A DNA stretch of 27,103 nt from Candidatus Nomurabacteria bacterium CG_4_10_14_0_2_um_filter_30_12 (GTDB taxonomy: Bacteria; Patescibacteriota; Minisyncoccia; Phycocordibacterales; UBA9973): assembly GCA_002792755.1 (NCBI GenBank), contig PFOY01000019.1, positions 1-27,103 of the forward strand, read 5' to 3'. This document shows, one piece after another, positions 7,032-15,284 of the stretch. The position numbers and the translations under genes are program-made. Numbering within the stretch: position 1 is the stretch's first letter; the number at the start of each line of letters is the position of its first letter. The notes beneath the pieces are model-generated. The model was given only the letters and a program-made list of their open reading frames with translations. It was not told the DNA's origin and made no database searches.

Positions 7032-7928
7032 ATGTTAGAAGAATTTGAATACAACGGAAAGGCAATGGGGACGGAATATTTTATTTCGATTGTTTGTAAT
7101 TCTAGCGATCTTGCAGATAATATATATCATATTGCAAAGAATGATATAGAGCAATATGAATCATTATTTTCTAGATTTATACCCACAAGTGAGCTTTCAA
7201 TATTGAATGAAAAAAAAGAAATGATTGTTTCTCCATTGTTTTTAAATGTGACAATGAAAGCATATCGACTTTTTACTCGTACTAGAGGGATATTTAATCC
7301 ACTTGTGCAAGTATCTAGACTTGGCTATGATAGGAACTTTTTAGATATAAAAGATGATATTAATATTGATGATGAAAGTATTTATGATCTTGATTTTTCT
7401 TCTGTGTCTATAAATCAAGATAAATCTCTTGTGCGTTTAAACGAAGGACAAAAACTTGACTATGGTGGATTTTTGAAAGGGTATTTAGCAGAGATTATTG
7501 TTAAAAATATAAAATCTAGTTTTCCAGATATTGCTGGTATCATCGTGAATATTGGTGGTGATATATATACACAAGGATTAGATAAAAATGGAAATAAATT
7601 TATATTTAATATTTATAATCCAATTTCTAAAGATGATGTGTTTGTGACTTTATATGATCAAGGTCTTGCTACGAGTGGCACTTATAAAAGGTCATGGTTT
7701 TGTTTTAATAAAAAAATGCATCACATATTAGATATTACTGGTAAACAAAATCCAGAAAGTGATATCGTCTCTGTGAGTGTGATTCATAATGATGGAGCAA
7801 AAGCTGAATCATATACAAAAGTGTTTTTATCTATGGATTACAAAAATGCATTAGAATTATTAGGAGAAAAGGATATTTCGTTTGTAATTATAAAAAAAGA
7901 TGGAAAAGTATTTAAAAATATAATATGA
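7032..7928 (+). CDS. apbE: FAD:protein FMN transferase (ApbE family)
   Basis: A 298-residue protein with the family landmarks in order: KAMGTEYFISI at the N terminus, FSRFIPTSELSILN, the glycine segment DYGGFLKGYLAE, NIGGDIY, and the late block ATSGTYKRSW with MHHILDITG. ApbE splits FAD and attaches FMN covalently to a Thr or Ser of a target protein, using Mg. There is no signal peptide or lipobox, so this copy appears cytoplasmic, unlike many ApbE lipoproteins. It overlaps the next gene by ATGA, so the three genes 7032-9246 form one operon. I saw no protein with the usual S/T-G-A-T flavinylation motif in the window, so the acceptor is not identified. Confidence 0.88.
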   Translation: MLEEFEYNGKAMGTEYFISIVCNSSDLADNIYHIAKNDIEQYESLFSRFIPTSELSILNEKKEMIVSPLFLNVTMKAYRLFTRTRGIFNPLVQVSRLGYDRNFLDIKDDINIDDESIYDLDFSSVSINQDKSLVRLNEGQKLDYGGFLKGYLAEIIVKNIKSSFPDIAGIIVNIGGDIYTQGLDKNGNKFIFNIYNPISKDDVFVTLYDQGLATSGTYKRSWFCFNKKMHHILDITGKQNPESDIVSVSVIHNDGAKAESYTKVFLSMDYKNALELLGEKDISFVIIKKDGKVFKNII

Positions 7929-8548
7929 GAACATATTTAAAAATAATAAAATATTTGCAAGAGATTTTTCTTTTTATTTCTATCATCACAATGATGGTTC
8001 TTCCTATTACGATTGTTTTTTATCCATATTTTGTTTCAAATACAGTTGTTTCAAAACTTTATTTTATATCACACGTATTTCTTTTTTTTGTTATGATGAT
8101 ACGGCCATTGGCAGATATTTTCACTAATGTTAAATGGATACGGCCATTGGTAATATTAAGAAAGGGTACTGGTGTACTATCTGCATCTATTATCGTATCT
8201 TTTATATTGGCAAAATTAATAGTTGATCCTGTTGGTTATTTTATGAGTATTGGAATGCTAAAATATTGGTCTATGGTAAATTATACAGTATTGGCTCATC
8301 TTGCTGACATCTCAGCTGTTATACTACTTATTACATCAAATAATTTTTCTAAAAGAATATTAGGAGATTGGTGGAAAAAAGTTCAGAAACTTTCATACGT
8401 ATATTTTTATGGAAGTGTATTATATGTATATCTTTCTTATAGAGATATTGATTTATTGATTATGTTATTTATTACGACTGTTTTAATATTTATAGCTTCT
8501 ATAAAAAATAAAAAAAGATTAATAGAAAGTAAAGAAAATGTTATATGA
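7925..8548 (+). CDS. Ferric-reductase-like transmembrane protein (FRD/YedZ-like)
   Basis: A 207-residue membrane protein with about six helices. RKGTGVLSA (79-87) and LGDWWKKVQKLSYVYFY (146-162) match the positions of the conserved RR-LG and W(K/R)-L-HRL-Y segments of ferric-reductase-like domains. The usual haem-ligating histidines appear replaced: the TM3 position reads FILAK, HRL reads QKL, and the TM5 position reads LYVYL. Only His50 and His125 remain in the whole protein. It lies between ApbE and an FNR-type reductase with ATGA overlaps on both sides, so it most likely accepts electrons from that reductase, but whether it still binds haem is doubtful. The assignment rests on layout, context and partial motifs. 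Confidence 0.6.
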   Translation: MRTYLKIIKYLQEIFLFISIITMMVLPITIVFYPYFVSNTVVSKLYFISHVFLFFVMMIRPLADIFTNVKWIRPLVILRKGTGVLSASIIVSFILAKLIVDPVGYFMSIGMLKYWSMVNYTVLAHLADISAVILLITSNNFSKRILGDWWKKVQKLSYVYFYGSVLYVYLSYRDIDLLIMLFITTVLIFIASIKNKKRLIESKENVI

Positions 8549-9246
8549 ATATAAAAAAATTTACTGGAAAAATAAATAATGTAGTAGATTTATCTAAGAC
8601 TGCAAAAGAAATAAGTATTAGTCTGTCAGAGCATATTGATTTTATTCCTGGTAGTTTCATAAATGTTTTTATTGATATTAATGGTGAAAAGGTGAGACGT
8701 GCTTATTCTATATCTTCATCTTCTATGGAAAATAAAAATATTACTCTCACAATACGATTGAGCCCTACTGGCCTCTTGACTCCACTTTTTTGGAATAAAG
8801 ATATGATAGGAGAAAATATAGAAATGATGGGTCCTTTAGGATTAAATACGGTCGATAAGATGAAACAAGATAAAATATATTTATTTGCATTTGGTGTCGG
8901 TGCTGGAGTAGTCAAATCAATTGCTGATCATTTTTTTAATCAAAAAAATATTAAAAGTCTCATAATACTTACTGGAAGTAAAAGTGAAGATGAAATATTA
9001 TATAAAGATTATTTTAATAGTTTGTTTCTTGATTCTGAGAATATGTTTGTAGATCATATTGTTTCTAGAATAAGAGAAGGATCAAGTATTAAGAGGGGAT
9101 ATATTCAGGATTATATAAATGAATTTGATTTTAATAATTCTGATGTTTATGTATGTGGACAAGAAAAAGCTTGTAATGATTTAGTGGAGAAGATTAAATC
9201 AACGAATCCTAATGACTGTAATTATTTTATTGAAGGATTTCATTGA
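8545..9246 (+). CDS. FNR-family FAD/NAD(P)H oxidoreductase
   Basis: A 233-residue ferredoxin-NADP-reductase-like flavoprotein. The FAD-binding domain has RAYSISSS (about residues 52-59, the RxYS motif). The phosphate-binding GLLTPLFW and GPLGL segments follow, then the nucleotide domain with FAFGVGAGVVKSIADH and LTGSKSEDEILY, and a C-terminal DVYVCGQEKAC that matches the family VCGPxxM segment. It has no 2Fe-2S domain. It should oxidise NADPH or NADH and pass electrons to the membrane protein encoded just upstream, whose stop overlaps its start as ATGA. The oxidative pentose phosphate operon starting 47 nt downstream would supply NADPH, which is inference from context. Confidence 0.82.
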   Translation: MNIKKFTGKINNVVDLSKTAKEISISLSEHIDFIPGSFINVFIDINGEKVRRAYSISSSSMENKNITLTIRLSPTGLLTPLFWNKDMIGENIEMMGPLGLNTVDKMKQDKIYLFAFGVGAGVVKSIADHFFNQKNIKSLIILTGSKSEDEILYKDYFNSLFLDSENMFVDHIVSRIREGSSIKRGYIQDYINEFDFNNSDVYVCGQEKACNDLVEKIKSTNPNDCNYFIEGFH

Positions 9247-9278
9247 TTATAAGTAAAAGTGCTGATAGGTTATATATT

Positions 9279-9287
9279 TGATATAAT
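9279..9287 (+). promoter_or_regulatory. Extended -10 (TGATATAAT) of the pgl-gnd-zwf operon
   Basis: A perfect TGATATAAT with 6 nt to the ATG at 9294, which predicts a leaderless mRNA starting at the pgl start codon. Confidence 0.6.
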
Positions 9288-9293
9288 ATACAT

Positions 9294-9956
9294 ATGAATA
9301 TTGCTTTAAAAAATACAAAAGATATTAAAGAAGTTTCTGATTTTATTGCTTCTTCAATCTTAAAACAATTGGATTTAGATAAAAAAGTCTTATTTTTTAT
9401 AGCTGGTGGATCTTCTGTCTCTGTAGCTGTAGCTGTAGCTAATAATTTAAAAAAAGATTTACTTTCAAATTTGGTTGTTGTGTTAACTGATGAAAGATAT
9501 GGTGAAGTATCACATAAAGATTCAAATTTTTTCCAACTTATAGAAAAAGGTTTTGATATACCACAAGCTAAAATAATACCTGTTTTAAATAATGATGATA
9601 AAATAATTACAGTGGAAAAATTTAGCAAAATTCTTGGGCAAGAACTTAAAAAATCGGATTACAAAATTGCTTTATTTGGTATTGGTGCAGATGGGCATGT
9701 TGCTGGTATACTACCCTATAGTGGAGCCGTATATTCAGAGGATTTAGTTTATGGTTATGATACTCCTACATTTTCACGCATAACGATAACCCCTAAAGTT
9801 ATAAAAGATTTAGATGAAGCAATAGTCTGGGCACAAGGTGAAAATAAATGGGAGGCATTAGAAAATTTAGAAAAAGATATTGATATTAATTTAGCGCCCG
9901 CTCAAATATTAAAAAAGGTCCCATTATTAACAATTTTTACAGATTACAAAAATTAA
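9294..9956 (+). CDS. pgl: 6-phosphogluconolactonase
   Basis: A 220-residue protein of the DevB/SOL type that hydrolyses 6-phosphogluconolactone to 6-phosphogluconate. Visible landmarks are FIAGGSS near residue 38 (the phosphate-binding GGS), VVLTDERYG, SHKDSNF, and the catalytic-region motif FGIGADGHVAGILP. A tract of three GTAGCT repeats at 9423-9440 encodes VAVAVA right after the GGS loop, where other members have a less repetitive helix. It is the first gene of a complete oxidative pentose phosphate set in the order pgl-gnd-zwf. The gene starts 47 nt after the flavin reductase, behind its own extended -10 box. Confidence 0.87.
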   Translation: MNIALKNTKDIKEVSDFIASSILKQLDLDKKVLFFIAGGSSVSVAVAVANNLKKDLLSNLVVVLTDERYGEVSHKDSNFFQLIEKGFDIPQAKIIPVLNNDDKIITVEKFSKILGQELKKSDYKIALFGIGADGHVAGILPYSGAVYSEDLVYGYDTPTFSRITITPKVIKDLDEAIVWAQGENKWEALENLEKDIDINLAPAQILKKVPLLTIFTDYKN

Positions 9957-9959
9957 AAT

Positions 9960-9965
9960 TATAAA
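9960..9965 (+). promoter_or_regulatory. Possible internal -10 (TATAAA) before gnd
   Basis: TATAAA with 6 nt to the ATG at 9972. The spacing matches the other starts, but the region is very AT-rich, so it may be chance. Confidence 0.3.
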
Positions 9966-9971
9966 AAATAT

Positions 9972-10877
9972 ATGAGAATAGCTATTACTGGTTTAGGAAA
10001 AATGGGGTCACAAATAGCAAAGAAACTCTATGAAGATGGGCATATTGTTATTGCTCATAATAGAAGTAGTGCTTCTATTGATGAAATGAAAACCCTAGGT
10101 ATGATTCCAGCATACACAAAAAAAGAAGTTGTTGAATTATTTAATAAAGAACAAATTATAATTTGGATGATGGTACCGAGTGATGTTGTCGATGTTGAAT
10201 TAGATGATTGGTTAAAAATAATACCAAAAGGAAGTATTCTGATTGATGGAGGGAATTCTGATTTTCGTTTAACAAAAAAACGAGCTGAAAAAGTTTTAGA
10301 AAAAGGATCAATTTTAATGGATGTTGGAACAAGTGGAGGTATTTGGGGTTATAAAAATGGATTTTCTATGATGGTAGGTGGTGATAAGGAAACTTTTAAA
10401 GAAATTGAAGATATTTTGAAAACATTATCTAAACCAGAAGGAGCTTATTATCATTTTGGAGAAAGTGGAGCCGGACATTTTGTAAAAATGACACATAATG
10501 CTATAGAATATGGAATGATGGAATCCTTAGCAGAAGGATATAGAATACTTAAAGAAGGTCCATATAAAAATATTGATCTTTATCATGCTGGAGATGTCTG
10601 GCAACATCACAGTGTAGTAACATCATGGTTGAATGAGCTTACTCGTGATGCTTTAAAAGAAAATGGAGAATTAAAAGGAATTGAAGGGTCTGTCACTGAA
10701 TCAGGAGAAGCTCGTTGGGCATTAGAAACAGCAAAAAGTTTAAATATAGAAACACCATCTATACAAGCAGCTTTTGATGTTAGGCTTGCGTCACAAAAAG
10801 GTAATGTTAATTTTGCTACTAAATTATTAGCTCTTATGCGAAATGCATTTGGTGGGCATAAAATAAATGGAAAATAA
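9972..10877 (+). CDS. gnd: 6-phosphogluconate dehydrogenase, short (YqeC/GndA-like) form
   Basis: A 301-residue enzyme that oxidatively decarboxylates 6-phosphogluconate to ribulose 5-phosphate and yields NADPH or NADH. The N-terminal Rossmann motif ITGLGKMGSQIA is at residues 4-15, with LIDGGNSDFRLTKKR, the substrate loop VGTSGGIWG, and the catalytic region HFVKMTHNAIEYGMME containing the conserved Lys and Asn. The length of about 300 residues matches the short bacterial form rather than the 470-residue form. It follows pgl by 15 nt and its 3' end overlaps zwf by 11 nt, so the three genes should be co-transcribed and translationally coupled. Confidence 0.9.
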   Translation: MRIAITGLGKMGSQIAKKLYEDGHIVIAHNRSSASIDEMKTLGMIPAYTKKEVVELFNKEQIIIWMMVPSDVVDVELDDWLKIIPKGSILIDGGNSDFRLTKKRAEKVLEKGSILMDVGTSGGIWGYKNGFSMMVGGDKETFKEIEDILKTLSKPEGAYYHFGESGAGHFVKMTHNAIEYGMMESLAEGYRILKEGPYKNIDLYHAGDVWQHHSVVTSWLNELTRDALKENGELKGIEGSVTESGEARWALETAKSLNIETPSIQAAFDVRLASQKGNVNFATKLLALMRNAFGGHKINGK

Positions 10878-11901
10878 AAAAATAATTTATATAATTTTTG
10901 GTGCTTCTGGCGATCTATCAAGGCGTTATTTGTTGCCTGCACTTAAAAATATGCAAAATATGAATTATGTGGATACTGTTATACCTGTTTCTCGTAAAGA
11001 TTATAGAAATTTAAAAGATTTAATTACAAATGATGGAGAGAAAATTTTTCATTTAGCTATTCCACCTGAAGCTGTATCAGATGTTATAAAAATAATTCAT
11101 AATGATTTTGGTAAAGATAATATAAAAATAATGCTTGAAAAACCTTTTGGTAAAGATTTACAATCTGCAAAAAGTTTGGTTGCTCATGTTGATCAATATT
11201 TTTCTGAACATCAAATTTATAGAATAGATCATTATTTAGCAAAACAGTCAATGCAAAATGTGATAGTAGAAAAATTAGATAAAGATAAAATTGATGGAAT
11301 AGAAATAATTGCTAGTGAAAAAATAGATATAGAAGGTCGGGTTAATTTTTATGAGCAGACTGGAGCATTAAAAGATTTTGTGCAAAGTCATCTTCTTGAA
11401 ATGGCGGCCGTTGTGTTATCTCAATCTTTTGAAACGACTGATCGTTATGAGGCATTGAAGAATTTAGAAATTATCTGTGATGTAAATGAACATAAGTGTG
11501 TAAAAAGGGGGCAATATTTGGGATACCGAGACGAAGTAAATAATCCTAAAAGTATTACGGAAACTTTTATTTCAATTAATTTGGTATCAAATGATAAAAC
11601 TTGGCATGGAGTACCGATAATTTTATCTACTGGAAAGGCTTTTTCTCAAAAGTTAACACAAATAATAATTAAATATAAAGATGGCAATAAAAAAATTTTT
11701 AATATTGAACATGAATCTGATGCTTATGAACGAGTGATTAGAGCTACTATAGAAGGGAAACATGATCTATTTATTTCGAGTGGTGAGATACTTGAAACAT
11801 GGCGAATTTTAGATAATTTGCAAAAAGCTTGGGAGAAGGGTAGAAGTGATTTAATAATTTATAAAAAAGGGAGCACTATAGAAGAAGTTATAAACAGTTA
11901 G
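10867..11901 (+). CDS. zwf: Glucose-6-phosphate dehydrogenase, shortened
   Basis: A 344-residue G6PDH, well below the usual 450-510. The nucleotide motif GASGDL is at residues 12-17, the conserved EKPFGKDL at about 91-98, the active-site segment RIDHYLAK at 119-126 (His122 in DHYL), and FYEQTGALKDFVQSHLLEM at about 161-179, corresponding to the family region with the second catalytic histidine. Much of the segment between the Rossmann start and the EKPFG block, about 90 residues in typical enzymes, is reduced to a short connector here. It oxidises glucose 6-phosphate to the lactone and makes NADPH. It starts inside the end of gnd and closes the operon. Confidence 0.88.
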   Translation: MENKKIIYIIFGASGDLSRRYLLPALKNMQNMNYVDTVIPVSRKDYRNLKDLITNDGEKIFHLAIPPEAVSDVIKIIHNDFGKDNIKIMLEKPFGKDLQSAKSLVAHVDQYFSEHQIYRIDHYLAKQSMQNVIVEKLDKDKIDGIEIIASEKIDIEGRVNFYEQTGALKDFVQSHLLEMAAVVLSQSFETTDRYEALKNLEIICDVNEHKCVKRGQYLGYRDEVNNPKSITETFISINLVSNDKTWHGVPIILSTGKAFSQKLTQIIIKYKDGNKKIFNIEHESDAYERVIRATIEGKHDLFISSGEILETWRILDNLQKAWEKGRSDLIIYKKGSTIEEVINS

Positions 11902-11922
11902 ATATATTTTAATTTACTTATT

Positions 11923-11931
11923 TGTTATTAT
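11923..11931 (+). promoter_or_regulatory. Extended -10 (TGTTATTAT) of the large surface protein gene
   Basis: TGn plus TATTAT ends 6 nt before the ATG at 11938. Confidence 0.5.
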
Positions 11932-11937
11932 ATTAAT

Positions 11938-13938
11938 ATGACAAATCCACAACTAATTGATTTTATAAAACAACAATTACAAGTAGGTTTAACTAAAGAA
12001 AAAATATCTAGCAAACTTTTAGCTAATGGTTGGAATTCACAAGATATCGAAGAAGGTTTTAAAGCTACAGGTATTCCGATTTCTTCAGCTCCAGTTTCAA
12101 CAACAACTCCTAATCCACATATAACTCCAACTCTAAACCCGAATTTTTCCTCTTATTTTAATAACAGTAATCCAGTTGCCGTTAAGGTAGAAAAGCAATC
12201 TGGTAAAAAGTTATTTTTATTAATATTAATATTGTTATTTTTGTTAGCTGGTGGAGCTTCTGCTTATTATTTTAAAGATGAGCTGATGACCTTACCAGTC
12301 ATTAAAGATTTATTTTATAGTCAAGAAACGGTAGTGATACCAGAAACACCAGTTCAAATTGATGAAACACGAGCGGTAGTACAAAACCAACAAACAGATA
12401 TTAAACCTCTTATAACTGACGTAGAAACTAATTTTATTGATTGTGGGGAAGCTGATCTTGTATATGATTCTACTGGAAGTCTTAATATGACTCTCGACAT
12501 GAATTCTCTTAATGAAAAATCAAAGGATGCACTTAAATGTTATACATCAATTTTAAAGGCGTGCACGAATGGTAGAGTTTTACTAAAATCTGATGGTAAT
12601 GTTGCTGTATCTATTTCTCCTTCTATTAATGATCTGTGTTCAATTAAATTTAATGTTGTTAAAAATCCTAAATCATACCTATGCACATTTCCTAATATAC
12701 TTCCTAATAAACTTTTTGCTGAAGCATTAAAAGATCCTAAAAATAAAACTTATACAACTGAAGAAATGGAAATTGGTGACGGTTTTGGTTTTCAAAGTGC
12801 ATTATCTATATATTTAGCGTTACAATCTATGAGTAATACATCAAAAGGTCTTTCTCAAATAGACATCACAATAAATGATTTTTTTGGTAGTAAAGTTACT
12901 TGTAAAGAAGTTTTTACACCTACATCTGTGCCTGTATCTATTCCTTCTATAAAATCCACCACAACTGTTTCTGTCTTGAGGCCATATCAGGTTCGTTTTG
13001 TATCCCCAAACAATAATACAAAAGTTCTTTTTGATAAACCGGTTCAATTAAAAGTTCAAGTTGGAGAAAAGATTAAAAAAGTAAGATTTGATTTTATGAT
13101 TTATGGACAAAACTATATGAACTTAAGAGATAACGATGTTTTAGTAAAATCTGGATATGCTGATTTTACTTTTGAAGTGCCTGATACAACTTTAGTTCCT
13201 ATATATATATCTGCAGAAGGATTAGATGAAAATAATTTACCTGTATATACAAAAGATTTTGATTCTTTAAAAGATGAAAAAGAAATAGTAAAAAGAATGG
13301 ATGAGATTGGTATTTATCTCAAGCCATATACAGATCAAAAAATAACTTCTTTTTTCCTTGAAAAAGAAGGAGATATATCAGATGAGATATCAGTAGGATT
13401 AACTCATACAGCTCCAAATTTTTTAGTAAGTTTTCCTAATGGATCTGGATATGGTATTGTATCAGTTGCTGCATCTGATATTGAATTTAAAGTTGATGTT
13501 CCAACAGTTTTACAAATCATAAAAGGGTCTATTAACAATGTTTCTTTTAGAGGGTTAAAAGACGGAGAGACTAAAGTTACAGCTAAATATAAAGGTTTTT
13601 CTCAAGATATTTATTTTATTGTTGGATGGGGTAATGACAAAAGTGTTTCTTCAATTTCACCTGATGTTTCAGAAATAGTATGGAGTAGTTTAAATGGAGT
13701 AAGAGCATCCGCGGAAGCTTATTATGAAAAGTCTAATTCTTATGTTAATTATTGTAAATCTACTGAATATACTAATGCTATAAAGAATATTGTTAAATCA
13801 ATAACTCTAAATTGTAATGATAGTCTTAAAACTTTTTCTGTTTCCGCTAAGGTACCAAGTGGGTATTATTGTATAGATGATACTGGATATACAGGCACGA
13901 ACAAATATTTAAATACTACAGCAATTTGTCCTAAATAA
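11938..13938 (+). CDS. Large single-TM surface protein with Ig-like and pilin-like segments
   Basis: A 666-residue protein. Residues 1-45 form a small helical domain (TNPQLIDFIKQQLQVGLT, GWNSQDIEEGF) seen at the N terminus of many CPR membrane proteins. A Pro/Thr-rich linker follows, one membrane helix at about 91-111 and a long outside part. Near residues 480-560 there is a beta-rich, Ig/BIG2-like stretch (VSFRGLKDGETKVTAKYKG). The C terminus has several cysteines and VPSGYYCIDDTGYTG, which recalls the C-terminal segment of pilin-like proteins in related genomes. The paired cysteines fit the disulfide-forming genes encoded downstream (15285-19223), which is inference. I do not recognise a named family for the whole protein. 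Confidence 0.55.
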   Translation: MTNPQLIDFIKQQLQVGLTKEKISSKLLANGWNSQDIEEGFKATGIPISSAPVSTTTPNPHITPTLNPNFSSYFNNSNPVAVKVEKQSGKKLFLLILILLFLLAGGASAYYFKDELMTLPVIKDLFYSQETVVIPETPVQIDETRAVVQNQQTDIKPLITDVETNFIDCGEADLVYDSTGSLNMTLDMNSLNEKSKDALKCYTSILKACTNGRVLLKSDGNVAVSISPSINDLCSIKFNVVKNPKSYLCTFPNILPNKLFAEALKDPKNKTYTTEEMEIGDGFGFQSALSIYLALQSMSNTSKGLSQIDITINDFFGSKVTCKEVFTPTSVPVSIPSIKSTTTVSVLRPYQVRFVSPNNNTKVLFDKPVQLKVQVGEKIKKVRFDFMIYGQNYMNLRDNDVLVKSGYADFTFEVPDTTLVPIYISAEGLDENNLPVYTKDFDSLKDEKEIVKRMDEIGIYLKPYTDQKITSFFLEKEGDISDEISVGLTHTAPNFLVSFPNGSGYGIVSVAASDIEFKVDVPTVLQIIKGSINNVSFRGLKDGETKVTAKYKGFSQDIYFIVGWGNDKSVSSISPDVSEIVWSSLNGVRASAEAYYEKSNSYVNYCKSTEYTNAIKNIVKSITLNCNDSLKTFSVSAKVPSGYYCIDDTGYTGTNKYLNTTAICPK

Positions 13939-13966
13939 ATATAAAAGTGCTGAAAATTTATAATTC

Positions 13967-13975
13967 TGTTATACT
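13967..13975 (+). promoter_or_regulatory. Extended -10 (TGTTATACT) before the 394-residue protein
   Basis: TGn plus TATACT with 8 nt to the ATG at 13984. Confidence 0.45.
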
Positions 13976-13983
13976 TCATTTTA

Positions 13984-15168
13984 ATGAAAAATAAGTTTGT
14001 TTTTAAGGTAAAAAGTATTTTTTCAAGTACCCATTTTGGTTTTTTTTTGGTTTTAATACTTATGACTGTGAGTTTATTCTTTTTAGTTCCAGAATTTTTT
14101 AGTAGTAAAATATCTAGTGAAGAAGTGAGTAAGATAGTAAATATAATAAATTCTGAAAATGAAAAAGTGATACCAATAATTAAACCATTAGATAAAGAAG
14201 CTTATGATGAAAAAATGGAAGAGCTGGCAAATAATCCGCCAGATCCTATAGTTTACAAAATCATTAAAACTGTAGAAGTTGATAAGAATGGTAAATCTAT
14301 AATAAAAACAGAAAAAGTTCCATTAGATCCACAACCAATTAAAACACACCTTTGGCCTGTAAAGACAATATATCCGAATGATGGAGCTATTTTACCATTT
14401 AATCGCATTGTTGCTTATTACGGAAATTTATATTCAAAAAATATGGGAGTACTTGGGCAATATGAAGAAGGTGAAATGTTGCAAAGGTTAGACATTGAAG
14501 TAAAAAAATGGGAGATAGCAGATCCAAAAACTCCTGTCATACCAGCACTTCATTATATTGCAGTTGTAGCACAAGGTAGTGAGGGCAAAGATGGAAAATA
14601 TAGATCGAGGATGCCTGACTCGGAGATAGATAAAGTTATTGAAATTGCAAGAAAAATAAATGCTATTGTATTTTTAGATATTCAAGTTGGATTTTCTGAT
14701 TTACAAACTGAAGTACCAAGACTTCTTAAATATTTGAAAATGCCCCAAGTACATTTAGGTGTTGATCCTGAATTTTCTATGACGACTGGTATTCGTCCCG
14801 GTAAGATAGTTGGTACACTTGATGCAAGTGATATAAATTTTACTGCAAACTATTTAGCAAAAATTGTTAAAGAAAATAACCTTACTCCTAAAATACTTGT
14901 AGTCCATCGTTACACTCAGAAAATGCTTACGAATTATAAGGAAATAAAACCATTAGCAGATGTTCAAATTGTGATGCATATGGATGGTTGGGGAGAGAAA
15001 ACAAAAAAAATAGGTACATATCAACAATTTGTTTATAAAGAGCCTGTGCAATTTACTGGTTTTAAACTATTTTACAAAAATGATTTATTGACCCCAGGCA
15101 TAGTAATGTTTTCTCCATCAGAATTATTGAAATTAAATCCTAGACCTATTTATATACAGTATCAATAA
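13984..15168 (+). CDS. Membrane-anchored exported protein, possibly TIM-barrel-like
   Basis: A 394-residue protein with one N-terminal membrane helix (about 18-36) and a long outside domain. Visible conserved-looking blocks are NRIVAYYGNLYSKNMGVLG (about 138-156), PALHYIAVVAQGSEGKDGKY, INAIVFLDIQVG, VHLGVDPEFSM and ILVVHRYTQKML, ending near VMHMDGWG. The alternation of beta strands ending in acidic or aromatic residues (FLDIQVG, LGVDPEF, VVHRY, MHMDGWG) resembles a beta/alpha barrel such as glycosidases have, but I cannot name the family or a catalytic pair with confidence. An envelope or polysaccharide role is a guess. Confidence 0.5.
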   Translation: MKNKFVFKVKSIFSSTHFGFFLVLILMTVSLFFLVPEFFSSKISSEEVSKIVNIINSENEKVIPIIKPLDKEAYDEKMEELANNPPDPIVYKIIKTVEVDKNGKSIIKTEKVPLDPQPIKTHLWPVKTIYPNDGAILPFNRIVAYYGNLYSKNMGVLGQYEEGEMLQRLDIEVKKWEIADPKTPVIPALHYIAVVAQGSEGKDGKYRSRMPDSEIDKVIEIARKINAIVFLDIQVGFSDLQTEVPRLLKYLKMPQVHLGVDPEFSMTTGIRPGKIVGTLDASDINFTANYLAKIVKENNLTPKILVVHRYTQKMLTNYKEIKPLADVQIVMHMDGWGEKTKKIGTYQQFVYKEPVQFTGFKLFYKNDLLTPGIVMFSPSELLKLNPRPIYIQYQ

Positions 15169-15266
15169 TAGGCACTAGGAGATTTATGCATTGGGCTCTA
15201 GAGAAAAAAATTAAAAATATTAAATCTTAAATTTGTATTAGCTAATGCCTAGCGCCTAATGCCTAG
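15169..15266. repeat. Imperfect inverted/tandem repeat cluster (CTAATGCCTAG)
   Basis: CTAATGCCTAG occurs twice in tandem at 15242-15252 and 15256-15266 with a 14-nt period. To the left, TAGGCACTAGGAG (15169-15181) and TGCATTGGGCTCTAGAG (15187-15203) are imperfect inverted relatives, with an AT-rich spacer between. This may be a small degenerate mobile or REP-like element sitting just upstream of the CcdA-like gene. Confidence 0.4.
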
Positions 15267-15269
15267 ATG

Positions 15270-15278
15270 TGCTATTAT
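15270..15278 (+). promoter_or_regulatory. Extended -10 (TGCTATTAT) of the CcdA-like gene
   Basis: TGn plus TATTAT with 6 nt to the ATG at 15285. It begins 3 nt after the tandem repeat ends. Confidence 0.5.
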
Positions 15279-15284
15279 TTTTAA

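Noticed and set aside
9423..9440. GTAGCT triplicate in pgl as a phase-variable tract
   Set aside because: The unit is six bases, so a change in copy number would not shift the frame; it is a simple in-frame repeat.
9227..9628. Minus-strand ORF over pgl
   Set aside because: It is antisense to a clear 6-phosphogluconolactonase and covers its promoter.
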